A stretch of DNA of 64,000 nt. Origin: Streptomyces stelliscabiei. GTDB taxonomy: Bacteria; Actinomycetota; Actinomycetes; Streptomycetales; Streptomycetaceae. The notes under the pieces are model-generated. The model saw only the letters and a program-made list of their open reading frames with translations, was not told the origin of the DNA and did not search any database. The position numbers and the translations under genes are program-made. How positions within the stretch are numbered: the stretch's first letter is position 1; each line of letters opens with the position of its first letter. Shown here piece after piece: positions 25,174 through 33,288 of this stretch. The stretch lies in contig NZ_JADBGF010000001.1 in assembly GCF_014873495.1 (NCBI RefSeq), forward strand, positions 8,804,001 through 8,868,000, read 5' to 3'.

Positions 25174-25237
25174 AACCTACGGCATCGTAGGCTACGAATC
25201 CGTAGGTTACGATGCCGTAGGTTAAGGGCGCTGTAAA
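25174..25237 (-). promoter_or_regulatory. Desaturase promoter with three-box operator
   Basis: Three 14-base palindromes CTACG-N4-CGTAG start at 25177, 25192 and 25207, exactly 15 bases apart (the third has TTACG). The outer boxes also form a perfect 16-base inverted repeat, 25174-25189 with 25208-25223. On the minus strand TTTACA (plus 25232-25237) could be the -35, placing the -10 inside the array. Confidence 0.65.
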
Positions 25238-25336
25238 GAGTGCTGATCAGCGGGGTGGCGCAAGGCTTCGGCGGGCGTGCCGAAGGCCCCGTGGAGCCGC
25301 AGGTCCCGGGGCCGGAAGCATGAAGGGATCACCCGC

Positions 25337-26113
25337 TCAGGCGTACAGCCCTCGCAGCCGCACCGAGAGGCATGTCACACAGCCCTCCAGCTTCTCGAAC
25401 TCGCTGATGTCGACCACGACCGGCTCGTACCCGAGGTCCGCGTACAGCTCCGCCGTCTTCGGCGCGCTGGCCGCCATCAGCAGCTTGTCGCCGCCGAGGA
25501 GCACCACATGCGCTCCGGCCTCCTCGGGCACCGGCAGGAAGCGGCCGAACAGCGAGGGCGTGTCCATCTTCGGGATGTGCCCGACGACCGTGCCGTCGGG
25601 CAGCGCGGTGACCGCCGACTTCAGATGCAGCACCTTGCTCACGGGCGCGGAGACGACCCGCGCCCCCAGGGGCTCGAACGCGGCCCGCAGCTGCTGCACC
25701 CCGGCCGCGTTCGTCCGCCCGCCGCGCCCGACGAAGACGGTGTCGCCGACCTTGAGGACGTCGCCGCCCTCCAGGGTGCCGGGTTCCCAGACCCAGTTCA
25801 CCGAGCAGCCGAGCGCGGCCACGGCCTCCTCGATCCCCTCGGTCTCCTCCCGACGGGACTCGGCGCCGGGGCGCGCGATCAGGGCGACGTTCTTGTACAT
25901 CACCACGGTGTCCTCGACGAAGACCGAGTCCGGGCAGTCGTCGGCCGGCTCCACCTCGATGGTCTCCCAGCCGTGGTCGCGCAGGGCCTTCCCGTACGCC
26001 TCCCACTGCTCGACGGCGAGGTCGACGTCCACCTCGGTGCGTTCGACGTGCGTGACGAGGCCCTCGGCCAGGCGGGGGCTGGGACGGCGGACGAGGGCTT
26101 TCCTGCTGGGCAC
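25337..26113 (-). CDS. ddaH: Dimethylarginine dimethylaminohydrolase
   Basis: 258-residue member of the guanidino-group-modifying enzymes. The catalytic His is in LHLKSAVTALPDG, the nucleophilic Cys in EGCVTCLSVRLR at the C-terminus, and substrate-binding Asp/Glu lie in CPDSVFVEDTVV and EGGDVLKVGDTVFVGRGGRTN. It hydrolyses N-omega-methylated arginines to citrulline and methylamines. It starts with GTG at 26113; the upstream RBS is weak. Cytoplasmic and apparently monocistronic. Confidence 0.92.
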   Translation of the reverse strand: MPSRKALVRRPSPRLAEGLVTHVERTEVDVDLAVEQWEAYGKALRDHGWETIEVEPADDCPDSVFVEDTVVMYKNVALIARPGAESRREETEGIEEAVAALGCSVNWVWEPGTLEGGDVLKVGDTVFVGRGGRTNAAGVQQLRAAFEPLGARVVSAPVSKVLHLKSAVTALPDGTVVGHIPKMDTPSLFGRFLPVPEEAGAHVVLLGGDKLLMAASAPKTAELYADLGYEPVVVDISEFEKLEGCVTCLSVRLRGLYA

Positions 26114-26249
26114 GTGGGTGACTCCGAATCGGACGAGGGTTTTCCGGCGCCCGTGAAGCGACGCCGGTCCGCCATCATGCAGCCCCGGCGCACGAGGACA
26201 AAACCACCGGAGCCAGGCTGTGGCCCGACTGAGATACTCCGCGGTAGCC

Positions 26250-26279
26250 GGGCCCGGCGCGGTCGTCCGCGCCGGGCCC
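26250..26279. terminator. Strong hairpin terminator after the ABC-F gene
   Basis: GGGCCCGGCGCG-GTCGTC-CGCGCCGGGCCC is a perfect 12-pair stem with a 6-base loop, immediately downstream of the ABC-F stop codon at 26286. Confidence 0.75.
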
Positions 26280-26285
26280 GCCGTA

Positions 26286-27917
26286 TCAGCCGGCCGCCTC
26301 GATCTCCTCCGGCGTCGTGGCCCGCAGCTCTCCCTCCTCCATCAGCAGCCACCGGGTGATCCCGATCGACTCCAGGAACGGCAGGTCGTGGCTCGCCACG
26401 ATCAGCGCCCCCTCGTACGACTCCAGCGCGGTCGTCAGCTGCCGCACGCTCGCCATGTCGAGGTTGTTCGTCGGCTCGTCCAGCATCAGCAGCTGCGGGG
26501 CGGGCTCGGCGAGCATCAGCGCGGCGAGGGCGGCCCGGAAGCGTTCCCCGCCGGACAGCGTCGCCGCCGGCTGGTCGGCGCGGGCGCCCCGGAACAGGAA
26601 GCGGGCGAGACGGGCCCGGATCCGGTTGTTGGTGGCGTCCGGCGCGAACCGGGCCACGTTCTCGGCGACCGTCAGCTCGTCGTCGAGGACGTCGAGCCGC
26701 TGCGGCAGGAACCGCAGCGGAACATGCGCCGTCGTCTCGCCGCGCACCGGCTCCAGCTCGCCCGCGATCGTCCGCAGCAGCGTGGTCTTGCCCGAGCCGT
26801 TGCGACCGATCAACGCGATCCGCTCCGGCCCGCGCAGGTCGAGCCCGCCCTTCACCCGGGCGCCGTACCTCAGTTCCAGGTCCAGCAGGGTGAGGACGGA
26901 ACGCCCCGGCGGCACGGCCGTGTACGGCAGCTCGACGCGGATCTCGTCCTCGTCCCGTACGGCCTCCACCGCCTCGTCGAGCCGCTCCTTCGCCCCGGCG
27001 AGCCGTTCCTCGTGCAGGATGCGGTGCTTGCCCGCGGACTCCTGGGCCGCCCGCTTGCGCAGGCCCGCGACGATCTTCGGCACCCGCTTCTGGTCCTGCA
27101 TCTTCTGCCCGAACCGCTTGCGCCGGGCCAACTTGACCTGGGCGTCGATCAGTTCGCGCTTCTGCTTCTTCAGGTCCGTCTCGGCGACCCGCACCATCCG
27201 CTCGGCGGCCTCCTGTTCCGTGGCGAGGGCCTCCTCGTAGGCGGAGAAGTTGCCGCCGTACCAGGTGACCTCGCCGGCGTGCAGATCCGCGATCTGGTCG
27301 ACCAGGTCCAGGAGTTCACGGTCGTGGCTGACCACGACCATGACCCCGGACCACGCCTCGACGGCCTCGTACAGCCGGCGCCGTGCGAACAGGTCGAGGT
27401 TGTTGGTCGGCTCGTCGAGCAGGAGGACGTCGGGCCGGCGCAGCAGCAGCGCGGCCAGGCGCAGCAACACCGACTCGCCGCCCGAGACCTCACCGATCGT
27501 GCGGTCCAGGTCGACGTGGCCGAGGCCCAGCTGTCCGAGCGTCGCCAGGGCGCGTTCCTCCACGTCCCAGTCGTCGCCGATCGTCGCGAAGTGCTCCTCG
27601 GCCACGTCACCCGCCTCGATGGCGTGCAGCGCGGCACGGGCGGCGGCGATACCGAGCGTCTCGTCGACCCGCAGGCCGGTGTCGAGCGTGACGTTCTGCG
27701 GGAGGTAGCCGACCTCGCCGGCCACGCGGACGGTGCCGTCGGTCGGGGTGAGTTCCCCGGCGATCAGCTTCAACAGGGTTGATTTCCCTGAGCCGTTGAC
27801 ACCGACGAGCCCGGTCCGGCCGGGTCCGAAGGCGACCTGCAGATCCTCCAGGACGGGGGTGCCGTCGGGCCAGGCGAACGACAGGGACGTACAGGTGAGA
27901 GAGAGGGGAGTAGACAT
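26286..27917 (-). CDS. ABC-F ATPase (antibiotic-resistance type, ribosome protection)
   Basis: 543 residues, two ABC ATPase domains with no membrane part. Walker A motifs are GVNGSGKST and GRNGSGKTT, signatures EVSGGESVLLR and LSGGERFRAAL, and Walker B LLLDEPTNNLDL and LMLDEPTNNLDM. Between them lies the Lys/Arg-rich linker (~residues 245-330; KLARRKRFGQKMQDQKR) that in resistance ABC-Fs reaches the peptidyl-transferase centre. The likely role is dislodging ribosome-bound antibiotics. ATG 27917 has GAGG upstream. Its ~225-base leader carries a three-codon ORF and a long hairpin, suggesting ribosome-mediated attenuation. From memory the region matches the S. coelicolor SCO6720 locus. Confidence 0.9.
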   Translation of the reverse strand: MSTPLSLTCTSLSFAWPDGTPVLEDLQVAFGPGRTGLVGVNGSGKSTLLKLIAGELTPTDGTVRVAGEVGYLPQNVTLDTGLRVDETLGIAAARAALHAIEAGDVAEEHFATIGDDWDVEERALATLGQLGLGHVDLDRTIGEVSGGESVLLRLAALLLRRPDVLLLDEPTNNLDLFARRRLYEAVEAWSGVMVVVSHDRELLDLVDQIADLHAGEVTWYGGNFSAYEEALATEQEAAERMVRVAETDLKKQKRELIDAQVKLARRKRFGQKMQDQKRVPKIVAGLRKRAAQESAGKHRILHEERLAGAKERLDEAVEAVRDEDEIRVELPYTAVPPGRSVLTLLDLELRYGARVKGGLDLRGPERIALIGRNGSGKTTLLRTIAGELEPVRGETTAHVPLRFLPQRLDVLDDELTVAENVARFAPDATNNRIRARLARFLFRGARADQPAATLSGGERFRAALAALMLAEPAPQLLMLDEPTNNLDMASVRQLTTALESYEGALIVASHDLPFLESIGITRWLLMEEGELRATTPEEIEAAG

Positions 27918-28044
27918 GAGGAACCTCGCGGGTGCGGGAAGCGGCCAGGGGCGACGCGTTCGAAACACCGCGGGGCGACAGGACGGAGGCGGGGAAGAAC
28001 CCGCTGCCGGCAGGACGGCTCAGACGCCGAGGTCGCACGCAACG

Positions 28045-28080
28045 CACACACGCGGACGCCGGGATACGGCGGGGTGTGTG
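28045..28080 (-). promoter_or_regulatory. Attenuator-like hairpin in the ABC-F leader
   Basis: CACACAC (28045-28051) pairs with GTGTGTG (28074-28080), and inside it CGCCG pairs with CGGCG around TATCC on the minus strand. There is no T-run, so it is a candidate intrinsic or pausing terminator in the leader rather than a proven one. Confidence 0.45.
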
Positions 28081-28098
28081 ACGCGGTGTCTCAGGACC

Positions 28099-28110
28099 TC
28101 AGACGAGCAA
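28099..28110 (-). CDS. Putative three-codon leader ORF (Met-Leu-Val)
   Basis: On the minus strand TTG CTC GTC TGA follows GGAGAAGG with 3 bases between, giving fMet-Leu-Val. It sits ~30 bases after the predicted transcription start and ~180 bases before the ABC-F ATG. Minimal leader ORFs of this kind are used to sense stalled ribosomes at ABC-F resistance genes. It rests on a good RBS, position and context only. Confidence 0.45.
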   Translation of the reverse strand: MLV

Positions 28111-28147
28111 CGTCCTTCTCCAATCGACGGCAACAGGACCGTGAACC

Positions 28148-28177
28148 AACGTACGGAGGGCGCCGGAAGGCTGTCAA
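28148..28177 (-). promoter_or_regulatory. Promoter of the ABC-F leader
   Basis: TTGACA (plus 28172-28177), an exact -35 consensus, is followed 18 bases later by TACGTT (plus 28148-28153). Predicted start is near 28141, giving a ~225-base untranslated leader. Confidence 0.65.
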
Positions 28178-28265
28178 CGCATTAACGCGCGGCCCGCTCA
28201 GGGGGGCGGCGCGAGGGGAGGCGGGGAGTGGGGCGGGGCCTCAGCGGGCGTCGTGGGGTGGGACC

Positions 28266-28682
28266 TCAGCAGGCGTCGCGCATCAGCTGCGCCAGGTCGT
28301 GGTCGAGGTCGACATGGTGGTGCTCCAGGCCCAGCGGCACCAGATCGATCGTGCTGTCCAGAAAGCGCCGTACCTCATCGGTGTGGACATGCACCACGGC
28401 GGTGCCCTCGGGAGCGTGGAACTCCAGGACCAGCCGCTCGTAGCCGTAGGGGCGGACGCGGACGTCCCCGTAGCCCACGGACTCCTGCATCCCGGTCACG
28501 AGCAGTTCACGGGCGAAGGTCCAGCAGACCTCGACGCCCTCCAGCGTGGCCGGGGCGGGGAAGGTCATACGGACGGCGAAGGGGTCGCGACGGTCGTAGT
28601 GGAGCGTGGCGGGAATACTCGGCATCCGCGGCGCGGCGGCGACGAGACGGGCCTCTACGGGCTGCTCGATGACGGTGGACAA
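28266..28682 (-). CDS. ssgD: SsgA/SsgB-like sporulation and cell-division protein (SALP)
   Basis: 138 residues matching the actinomycete-only SsgA-like family: IPATLHYDRRDPFAVRMTFPA, 'VCWTFARELLVTGMQESVGYGDVRVRP' and LGLEHHHVDLDHDLAQL. These proteins control septum placement and peptidoglycan remodelling in hyphae and spores, partly by recruiting FtsZ. The sequence and context suggest SsgD (SCO6722 in S. coelicolor), but that name rests on memory. The start is TTG at 28682 with GGGAG upstream; no ATG or GTG gives the MSTVIEQ N-terminus. Confidence 0.85.
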   Translation of the reverse strand: MSTVIEQPVEARLVAAAPRMPSIPATLHYDRRDPFAVRMTFPAPATLEGVEVCWTFARELLVTGMQESVGYGDVRVRPYGYERLVLEFHAPEGTAVVHVHTDEVRRFLDSTIDLVPLGLEHHHVDLDHDLAQLMRDAC

Positions 28683-28890
28683 CGCCTTGCTCCCTTGTGA
28701 CGGGTGGACGGATTCCGGACGACTGAGCCGGGCATTTCAGAAGACGCCGGATCGGGCCGATCCGTGCACATGAGGGTCGAGTGACCTCTGTCACCGAGCC
28801 CAATCACCGAGGTGATCGATTTCTCATCGCGTGTTCCGGGACATGGGAGAGGACACCGGACGTCGCCCCGCGGTTCCCGCGGAGGCCATC

Positions 28891-28919
28891 TGGACGGCAC
28901 CGGATCGGTGCACTAGCTT
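28891..28919 (+). promoter_or_regulatory. Promoter of a probable leaderless transcript
   Basis: TGGACG (28891-28896) and TAGCTT (28914-28919) are separated by 17 bases, and only 8 bases separate the -10 from ATG 28928. Transcription would begin at or next to the start codon. Confidence 0.6.
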
Positions 28920-28927
28920 CGCCCGCC

Positions 28928-30022
28928 ATGAGGGGCTTGGGGCAGTCGAGGCGGATGAGTCGGACGAGTCGGACGATGGCGACGGGCCTGGCCGCGGTGG
29001 CGCTCGCCGCCGCCCTGGCGGTGCCCGCGCAGGCGCACGGGGAGGGCCGGCCACCGCACTGGGAACCGAAGCAGACCGGCACGGACGCGCGCTTTCGCGG
29101 TCTGGCCGCCGTCAGCCGGAACAGCGCGTGGCTGGCGGGTTCCGCGGGGACCGTGCTGCGCACCGGCGACGGGGGCAGGACCTGGCGAGACGTCTCGCCG
29201 CCCGGCGCACGGGAGTTGCAGTTCCGGGACATCGAGGCGTTCGACGCACGCAGGGCGGTCGTACTGGCCATCGGGGAGGGAGAGGCCTCCCGCGTGTACC
29301 GCACGGACGACGGCGGTGCGACGTGGACCGAGTCGTTCCGGAACACCGACCCGCGCGCCTTCTACGACTGCCTCACCTTCTTCGACCCCCGTCACGGACT
29401 CGCCATGAGCGATCCGGTCGACGGGAAGTTCCGCCTCCTGTCCACGAAGGACGGCGGTCGGTCCTGGTCGGTCCTGCCGAACGAGGGCATGCCCGCGGCC
29501 CTGGAGGGAGAGGCCGGCTTCGCCGCGAGCGGGCAGTGCCTGGTCGGTTCCGGTCCGCGCGACGTCTGGCTCGCGACCGGCGGGGCCGCACGCGCGCGGG
29601 TGCTGCACAGCGCCGACCGCGGGCTGACCTGGACGGCCGCCGACACCCCCGTCCCGGCCGGCGATCCGGCCCGTGGCGTCTTCGCGCTCGCCTTCCGCGA
29701 CCGGGCGCACGGCATCGCCGTCGGCGGCGACTACCGCGCCGACCAGCCGTCCCCCCGGGCCGCGGCCACCACCGGGGACACCGGCCGCACCTGGAAACCC
29801 GCCGCGCAGCCGCCGCCCGCCTACCGTTCCGGGGTCGCCTGGCTCCCGTACAGCCGTGCGACCGCTCTCGCCGTCGGCCCCACCGGCACCGACGTCACCA
29901 CCGACGGGGGCCGCACCTGGCGCACGGTCGACACCGGTTCGTACGACACCGTCGACTGCGCTGCGGACCGGGGCTGCTGGGCGGCGGGCGAGAAGGGGCG
30001 CGTGGCCCGGCTGGAGAACTGA
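28928..30022 (+). CDS. Secreted sialidase/BNR-repeat beta-propeller protein
   Basis: 364 residues. Signal peptide MATGLAAVALAAALAVPAQAHG (about residues 15-36). The mature part is built of BNR/Asp-box and YCF48-like blades: GDGGRTWRDV, DDGGATWTES, KDGGRSWSV, SADRGLTWTAA and TDGGRTWRTV. Families with this layout include oxidoreductase-annotated and photosystem-assembly-like propellers; no sialidase active site is seen, so the role is unknown and extracellular. No RBS is present and the -10 lies 8 bases before the ATG, so the mRNA is likely leaderless. Confidence 0.82.
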   Translation: MRGLGQSRRMSRTSRTMATGLAAVALAAALAVPAQAHGEGRPPHWEPKQTGTDARFRGLAAVSRNSAWLAGSAGTVLRTGDGGRTWRDVSPPGARELQFRDIEAFDARRAVVLAIGEGEASRVYRTDDGGATWTESFRNTDPRAFYDCLTFFDPRHGLAMSDPVDGKFRLLSTKDGGRSWSVLPNEGMPAALEGEAGFAASGQCLVGSGPRDVWLATGGAARARVLHSADRGLTWTAADTPVPAGDPARGVFALAFRDRAHGIAVGGDYRADQPSPRAAATTGDTGRTWKPAAQPPPAYRSGVAWLPYSRATALAVGPTGTDVTTDGGRTWRTVDTGSYDTVDCAADRGCWAAGEKGRVARLEN

Positions 30023-30092
30023 TCGCCGCGGGGTTGTTCCCACGGCGCTGGGTACCCGTGGCGCTGTTCGAATCACGAAGGGAGTGATCTGC

Positions 30093-30416
30093 ATGCCACG
30101 CGGTTCGAGCCCCAAGAGGGAACGCCAGTACGAGCACATCAAGGAGAGCGCCGAGGACCGCGGCGAGAGCCAGTCGCGCGCCAAGGAGATCGCCGCCCGG
30201 ACGGTCAACAAGGAGCGCGCGCGGTCCGGGGAGTCCAGGACCGCGAGCCGCACCTCCACACAGGACATGTCGTCGGGCAGGCGCGGCGGTCGGCGCTCGC
30301 ACAAGGGCTCCGAGGGGCTCACGCGCGACCAGCTCTACGAAGAGGCCAGGAAGCGCGGCATCCAAGGCCGTTCGGACATGAACAAGAGCCAGCTCAGGAG
30401 CGCCCTCGACAAGTAG
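30093..30416 (+). CDS. Small basic protein with C-terminal Rho-N/SAP-like motif
   Basis: 107 residues, highly charged. The N-terminal half is Lys/Arg/Glu rich (KRERQYEHIKESAEDRGES...AKEIAARTVNKERAR), typical of proteins annotated plasmid-stabilisation-like. The C-terminal part LTRDQLYEEARKRGIQGRSDMNKSQLRSAL matches the helix-extended-helix Rho N-terminal/SAP pattern, which often binds nucleic acid. GAAGGGAG lies 7 bases before ATG. Function unproven; likely a DNA- or RNA-associated stress protein. Confidence 0.8.
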   Translation: MPRGSSPKRERQYEHIKESAEDRGESQSRAKEIAARTVNKERARSGESRTASRTSTQDMSSGRRGGRRSHKGSEGLTRDQLYEEARKRGIQGRSDMNKSQLRSALDK

Positions 30417-30462
30417 CCCCGCACCTGCGCGCCATGGGGGGATGCGTAGGCTCGTCAGCACC

Positions 30463-31152
30463 ATGACGACCGTACGCATCCCGGCGGGCTGGCCCGCCAC
30501 CGAAGAGCAGGCCCTCGCCGCGCAGGACGAGTTGCGGGGCAAGGTGGTCCTCGACGAGAGCGGACCACCGCCCGGCACCGGGTGCGTCACCGGCGTGGAC
30601 GTGGCCTACGACGACGAGCGCGACGTCGTCGCGGCGGCGGCCGTGGTGCTCGACGCGGCGACCCTCGACGTGGTGGCCGAGACCACGGCGGTCGGACAGG
30701 TCTCCTTCCCCTACGTCCCCGGACTGCTCGCGTTCCGTGAGATCCCGACCGTGCTGGCCGCGCTCGACGCGCTGCCGTGCGACCCCGGTCTCGTCGTCTG
30801 CGACGGCTACGGCCTCGCCCACCCGCGCCGCTTCGGCCTCGCCGCCCACCTCGGCGTCCTCACCGGCCTGCCCACGATCGGCGTCGCGAAGAACCCCTTC
30901 ACCTTCACCCACGACGACCCGGGCACCCCGCGCGGCAGCGCCGCCCCGCTCCTCGCCGGCACCGAGGAGGTGGGCCGCGCCCTGCGCACCCGCGACGGCG
31001 TCAAGCCGGTCTTCGTCTCCGTCGGCCACCGGGTGAGCCTCGACAACGCCTGCGCCCACACGCTCGCCCTCACCCCGGCCTACCGCCTCCCGGAGACCAC
31101 CCGCCGCGCCGACTCCCTCTGTCGCCGGGCCCTGCGGGACACGACCGGCTGA
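30463..31152 (+). CDS. nfi: Endonuclease V (deoxyinosine 3' endonuclease)
   Basis: 229 residues. Catalytic acidic residues lie in GVDVAYD, FPYVPGLLAFREIP (Glu) and VCDGYGLAHPR (Asp), and the wedge motif PYVPG is intact. The enzyme nicks DNA or RNA one base 3' to hypoxanthine and so repairs deaminated adenine. I take ATG 30463 (MTTVRIPAGWP) rather than ATG 30442: TAGGCT (30447-30452) forms a -10 that would overlap an earlier start, giving a near-leaderless mRNA. Confidence 0.92.
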   Translation: MTTVRIPAGWPATEEQALAAQDELRGKVVLDESGPPPGTGCVTGVDVAYDDERDVVAAAAVVLDAATLDVVAETTAVGQVSFPYVPGLLAFREIPTVLAALDALPCDPGLVVCDGYGLAHPRRFGLAAHLGVLTGLPTIGVAKNPFTFTHDDPGTPRGSAAPLLAGTEEVGRALRTRDGVKPVFVSVGHRVSLDNACAHTLALTPAYRLPETTRRADSLCRRALRDTTG

Positions 31153-31279
31153 ACGCCGGCCCCGGACCCGTGAGCGGGCGCCGGGGCATCGTCGCGCATA
31201 CGGACGGACCTGATACCTGAGTACGAACTGAGTACGCGTACGGATGCCGGCGCACGTCATGATCGGCAGGCTGTGCCGT

Positions 31280-31426
31280 ATGACGACGCACCGAGCACCG
31301 AAGCCCGCCACCGCCCCCACCCACTCCGTCGAGCGGGTCGTGACGACCGGGCTGCTGCTCGCCCTGATCGCGGGGCTGGCCTGGATCGCCGGGATGATCT
31401 ACACCCTGACGGGGTGGGCCCAGTAG
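31280..31426 (+). CDS. Small single-pass membrane protein
   Basis: 48 residues: a short basic N-terminus (MTTHRAPKPATAPTHSVERV) and one hydrophobic helix of ~22 residues (GLLLALIAGLAWIAGMIYTL) ending TGWAQ. Small proteins of this shape are common and conserved in Streptomyces but uncharacterised. Two earlier in-frame ATGs exist (31244 and 31259); the third is preferred because the family usually starts close to MTTH. The hairpin across its stop codon supports a real transcript end. Confidence 0.65.
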   Translation: MTTHRAPKPATAPTHSVERVVTTGLLLALIAGLAWIAGMIYTLTGWAQ

Positions 31427-31435
31427 GGCCCACCC
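31412..31435. terminator. Bidirectional hairpin terminator
   Basis: GGGTGGGCC-CAGTAG-GGCCCACCC forms nine perfect pairs and includes the stop codon of the small membrane protein. It lies between convergent genes. Confidence 0.65.
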
Positions 31436-31468
31436 GCCCGCCCCGAGGGCGCAGGGAGGGGCCGTCCG

Positions 31469-32647
31469 CTACCGGGACGCCGCCACCCGGAAGGTGATGC
31501 CCGCCGCGCGCAGCCGCTCGATCAGCGCGTCGCCCATCGCGACCGCCGTCGTGACCTGCCCCGCCGTGGCCGGCAGGTCGTCGAGGGCCAGGCACAGGGC
31601 GGACTCGGCGAACATCTTCGCCGTCTCGCCGTAGCCGGGGTCGCCGCCCGCGACCTCCGTGAAGACCCGGCGACCGCCGCCCTCGCCCACGAACCGTACC
31701 GAGAACCAGCTCTTCGCCCGCTTCTCCGCGCTCGGCCCCTCACCCGGCTTGAGGCGGTCGCCCAACCAGCGCCGCACCGGCGGAACCTGGGCCGCGGCGA
31801 CGACCGCGCCGACGAACGCGACCCCGCCCACCGCGAAGGGCAGGGTCTTCACGGCCGCGTAGTGGCGGTAGCGGAAGTCCGGCCCGTAGCGGGGCAGGGC
31901 GCGCGCCGAGCGCTGCACCACCTGCGCGTCGATGGTCGGCAGCGGCAGCGCCCACGCCCCGACCTCCTTGGCGAACCGGGGCGCGCTCACCGGCGCGTAC
32001 GCCCGCCGCCCCACCATGCGCGGCTCGTGCCGCTTGCGGTCCCGCGCGGCGGCCATCGTCTCCCGGGTGCGCGAGAAGCCGGTGAGCGCGGAGTGGAACG
32101 TGCCGCCGGAGAACATCCCCTCGGCGCGCACGAAGCCGTCCACGGTGATCGGCACGTCCTTCGGGAGCTGCCGCACGGTGAAGTACGCGCCCAGGTCGTG
32201 CGGTATCGAGTCGAAGCCGGCCGCGTGCACGATCCGGGCGCCGGTCTCCCGCGCGCGTGCGTCGTGCCGGACGTACGTCAGGTCGACGAACTCGGGCTCG
32301 CCGGTGAGATCCAGATAGTCGGTGCCCTCGTCGGCGCAGGCGGCCACCAGCTCCTCGCCGTGCGTGATGTACGGACCGACGGTCGTGGCCACCACCCGTG
32401 ACTGCCGGGCGAGTTCGCGCACCGCCTGCGGATCCGACCCGTCCGCCCGGAGCACACCGATCCCCGCACCGCCGGGCAGTCGCTCGCGCAGGGCCGCCAG
32501 TTTCGCCGCGTCGCGCCCGGCGATCGCCCAGCGCAGCCCCTTCGGCGCGTGCGCGGCGAGATACTCCGCGGTGAGTTCCCCGACGAACCCCGTGGCCCCG
32601 TAGAGCACGACGTCGTACGCCCGATCCGGCCTGTTCTGCCCGCTCAT
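31469..32647 (-). CDS. Saccharopine dehydrogenase-like / trans-acting enoyl reductase family protein
   Basis: 392 residues. N-terminal Rossmann site VVLYGATGFVGELTAEYL, then SRVVATTVGPYITHGEELVAACADEGTDYLDLTGEPEFV, the signature of the saccharopine dehydrogenase-like family that includes mycobacterial trans-acting enoyl reductase (Rv2953). A hydrophobic segment (FAVGGVAFVGAVVAAAQV) lies near residue 285. The likely function is NADPH-dependent reduction in lipid metabolism, but the substrate is unknown. ATG 32647 has GAGGGG 6 bases upstream. Divergent from the MmcQ/YjbR gene. Confidence 0.85.
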   Translation of the reverse strand: MSGQNRPDRAYDVVLYGATGFVGELTAEYLAAHAPKGLRWAIAGRDAAKLAALRERLPGGAGIGVLRADGSDPQAVRELARQSRVVATTVGPYITHGEELVAACADEGTDYLDLTGEPEFVDLTYVRHDARARETGARIVHAAGFDSIPHDLGAYFTVRQLPKDVPITVDGFVRAEGMFSGGTFHSALTGFSRTRETMAAARDRKRHEPRMVGRRAYAPVSAPRFAKEVGAWALPLPTIDAQVVQRSARALPRYGPDFRYRHYAAVKTLPFAVGGVAFVGAVVAAAQVPPVRRWLGDRLKPGEGPSAEKRAKSWFSVRFVGEGGGRRVFTEVAGGDPGYGETAKMFAESALCLALDDLPATAGQVTTAVAMGDALIERLRAAGITFRVAASR

Positions 32648-32739
32648 TGCACCCCTCAGCACTCGCCCACGCGCCGTTGTCGGTGGCTGAGGCTAGCGTG
32701 AGGGACGAGCAGCCGAGCGCGCGGGATCCGGAGGTGGCC

Positions 32740-33120
32740 GTGACCGTACCCAGGAACGCCCTGAAAAAGTGGCAGAAGGTACGCGAGTTCGCCCTCGCCA
32801 TGCCCGGTGCCGTCGAGGAGTTCCCCTGGGGCGAGAGCGTCGCGAAGGTCAACAGGAAGGTGTTCGTGTTCCTCGGTACGGATGACGGCGGCCATCCGCT
32901 GGGCGTCACCGTCAAGCTCAGGGACGAGGAGACCCATGCCCACGCCCTGAGCTGCCCCGGCGCCGAGCCCGCCGGGTACGGCCTGGGCAAGGCCGGGTGG
33001 GTGCGCGTCCCGCTTCAGGAGAAGGGCGCCCCGGCCGCGGAGCTGCTGTGCGACTGGGTCGAGGAGAGCTACCGCGTGATCGCCCCGAAGAAGCTGATAG
33101 CGGAGCTGGACGCCCGCTGA
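32740..33120 (+). CDS. MmcQ/YjbR-family protein
   Basis: 126 residues matching the YjbR/CyaY-like DUF419 fold: 'VREFALAMPGAVEEFPWGE', 'VFVFLGTD', GYGLGKAGWVRVPL and 'LLCDWVEESYRVIAPKKL'. It is a small double-wing DNA-binding-like fold of uncertain role, often a MmcQ/YjbR regulator-like protein. Start is GTG 32740, because a perfect GGAGGTGG sits just before it; the frame extends upstream without RBS. Confidence 0.85.
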   Translation: MTVPRNALKKWQKVREFALAMPGAVEEFPWGESVAKVNRKVFVFLGTDDGGHPLGVTVKLRDEETHAHALSCPGAEPAGYGLGKAGWVRVPLQEKGAPAAELLCDWVEESYRVIAPKKLIAELDAR

Positions 33121-33191
33121 CTCCGGCGCCGGAAGCCGGGCCGTGCGGGCTGACACGTGCGGCGACTCCGGGCACAATGACCGAGCGTCGA

Positions 33192-33254
33192 TGACTAAGC
33201 GTTTGCTCATTCGGGGCTTGTGTGGAGTGGGTCCCGTTCCTAACATCACCGGTG
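33192..33254 (+). promoter_or_regulatory. Control region of the CoA-transferase gene
   Basis: CTAAGCGTTTGCTCA (33192-33206) and an AACAT-CACCGGTG-TTACA palindrome centred on CACCGGTG (33247-33254) lie in the 168-bp gap before the CaiB-like gene. Both resemble operators of TetR-type fatty-acid regulators. No clear -35/-10 pair can be fixed. Confidence 0.35.
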
Positions 33255-33288
33255 TTACATCAAATGTGTCACAGAGCATGGGGGCTCG

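Noticed and set aside
28200..28280. Direct repeat GGGCCTCAGCGGGCGTCG / GGGACCTCAGCAGGCGTCG
   Set aside because: The second copy is the 3' end of the SsgA-like gene; the first is a single diverged duplicate with no further structure.
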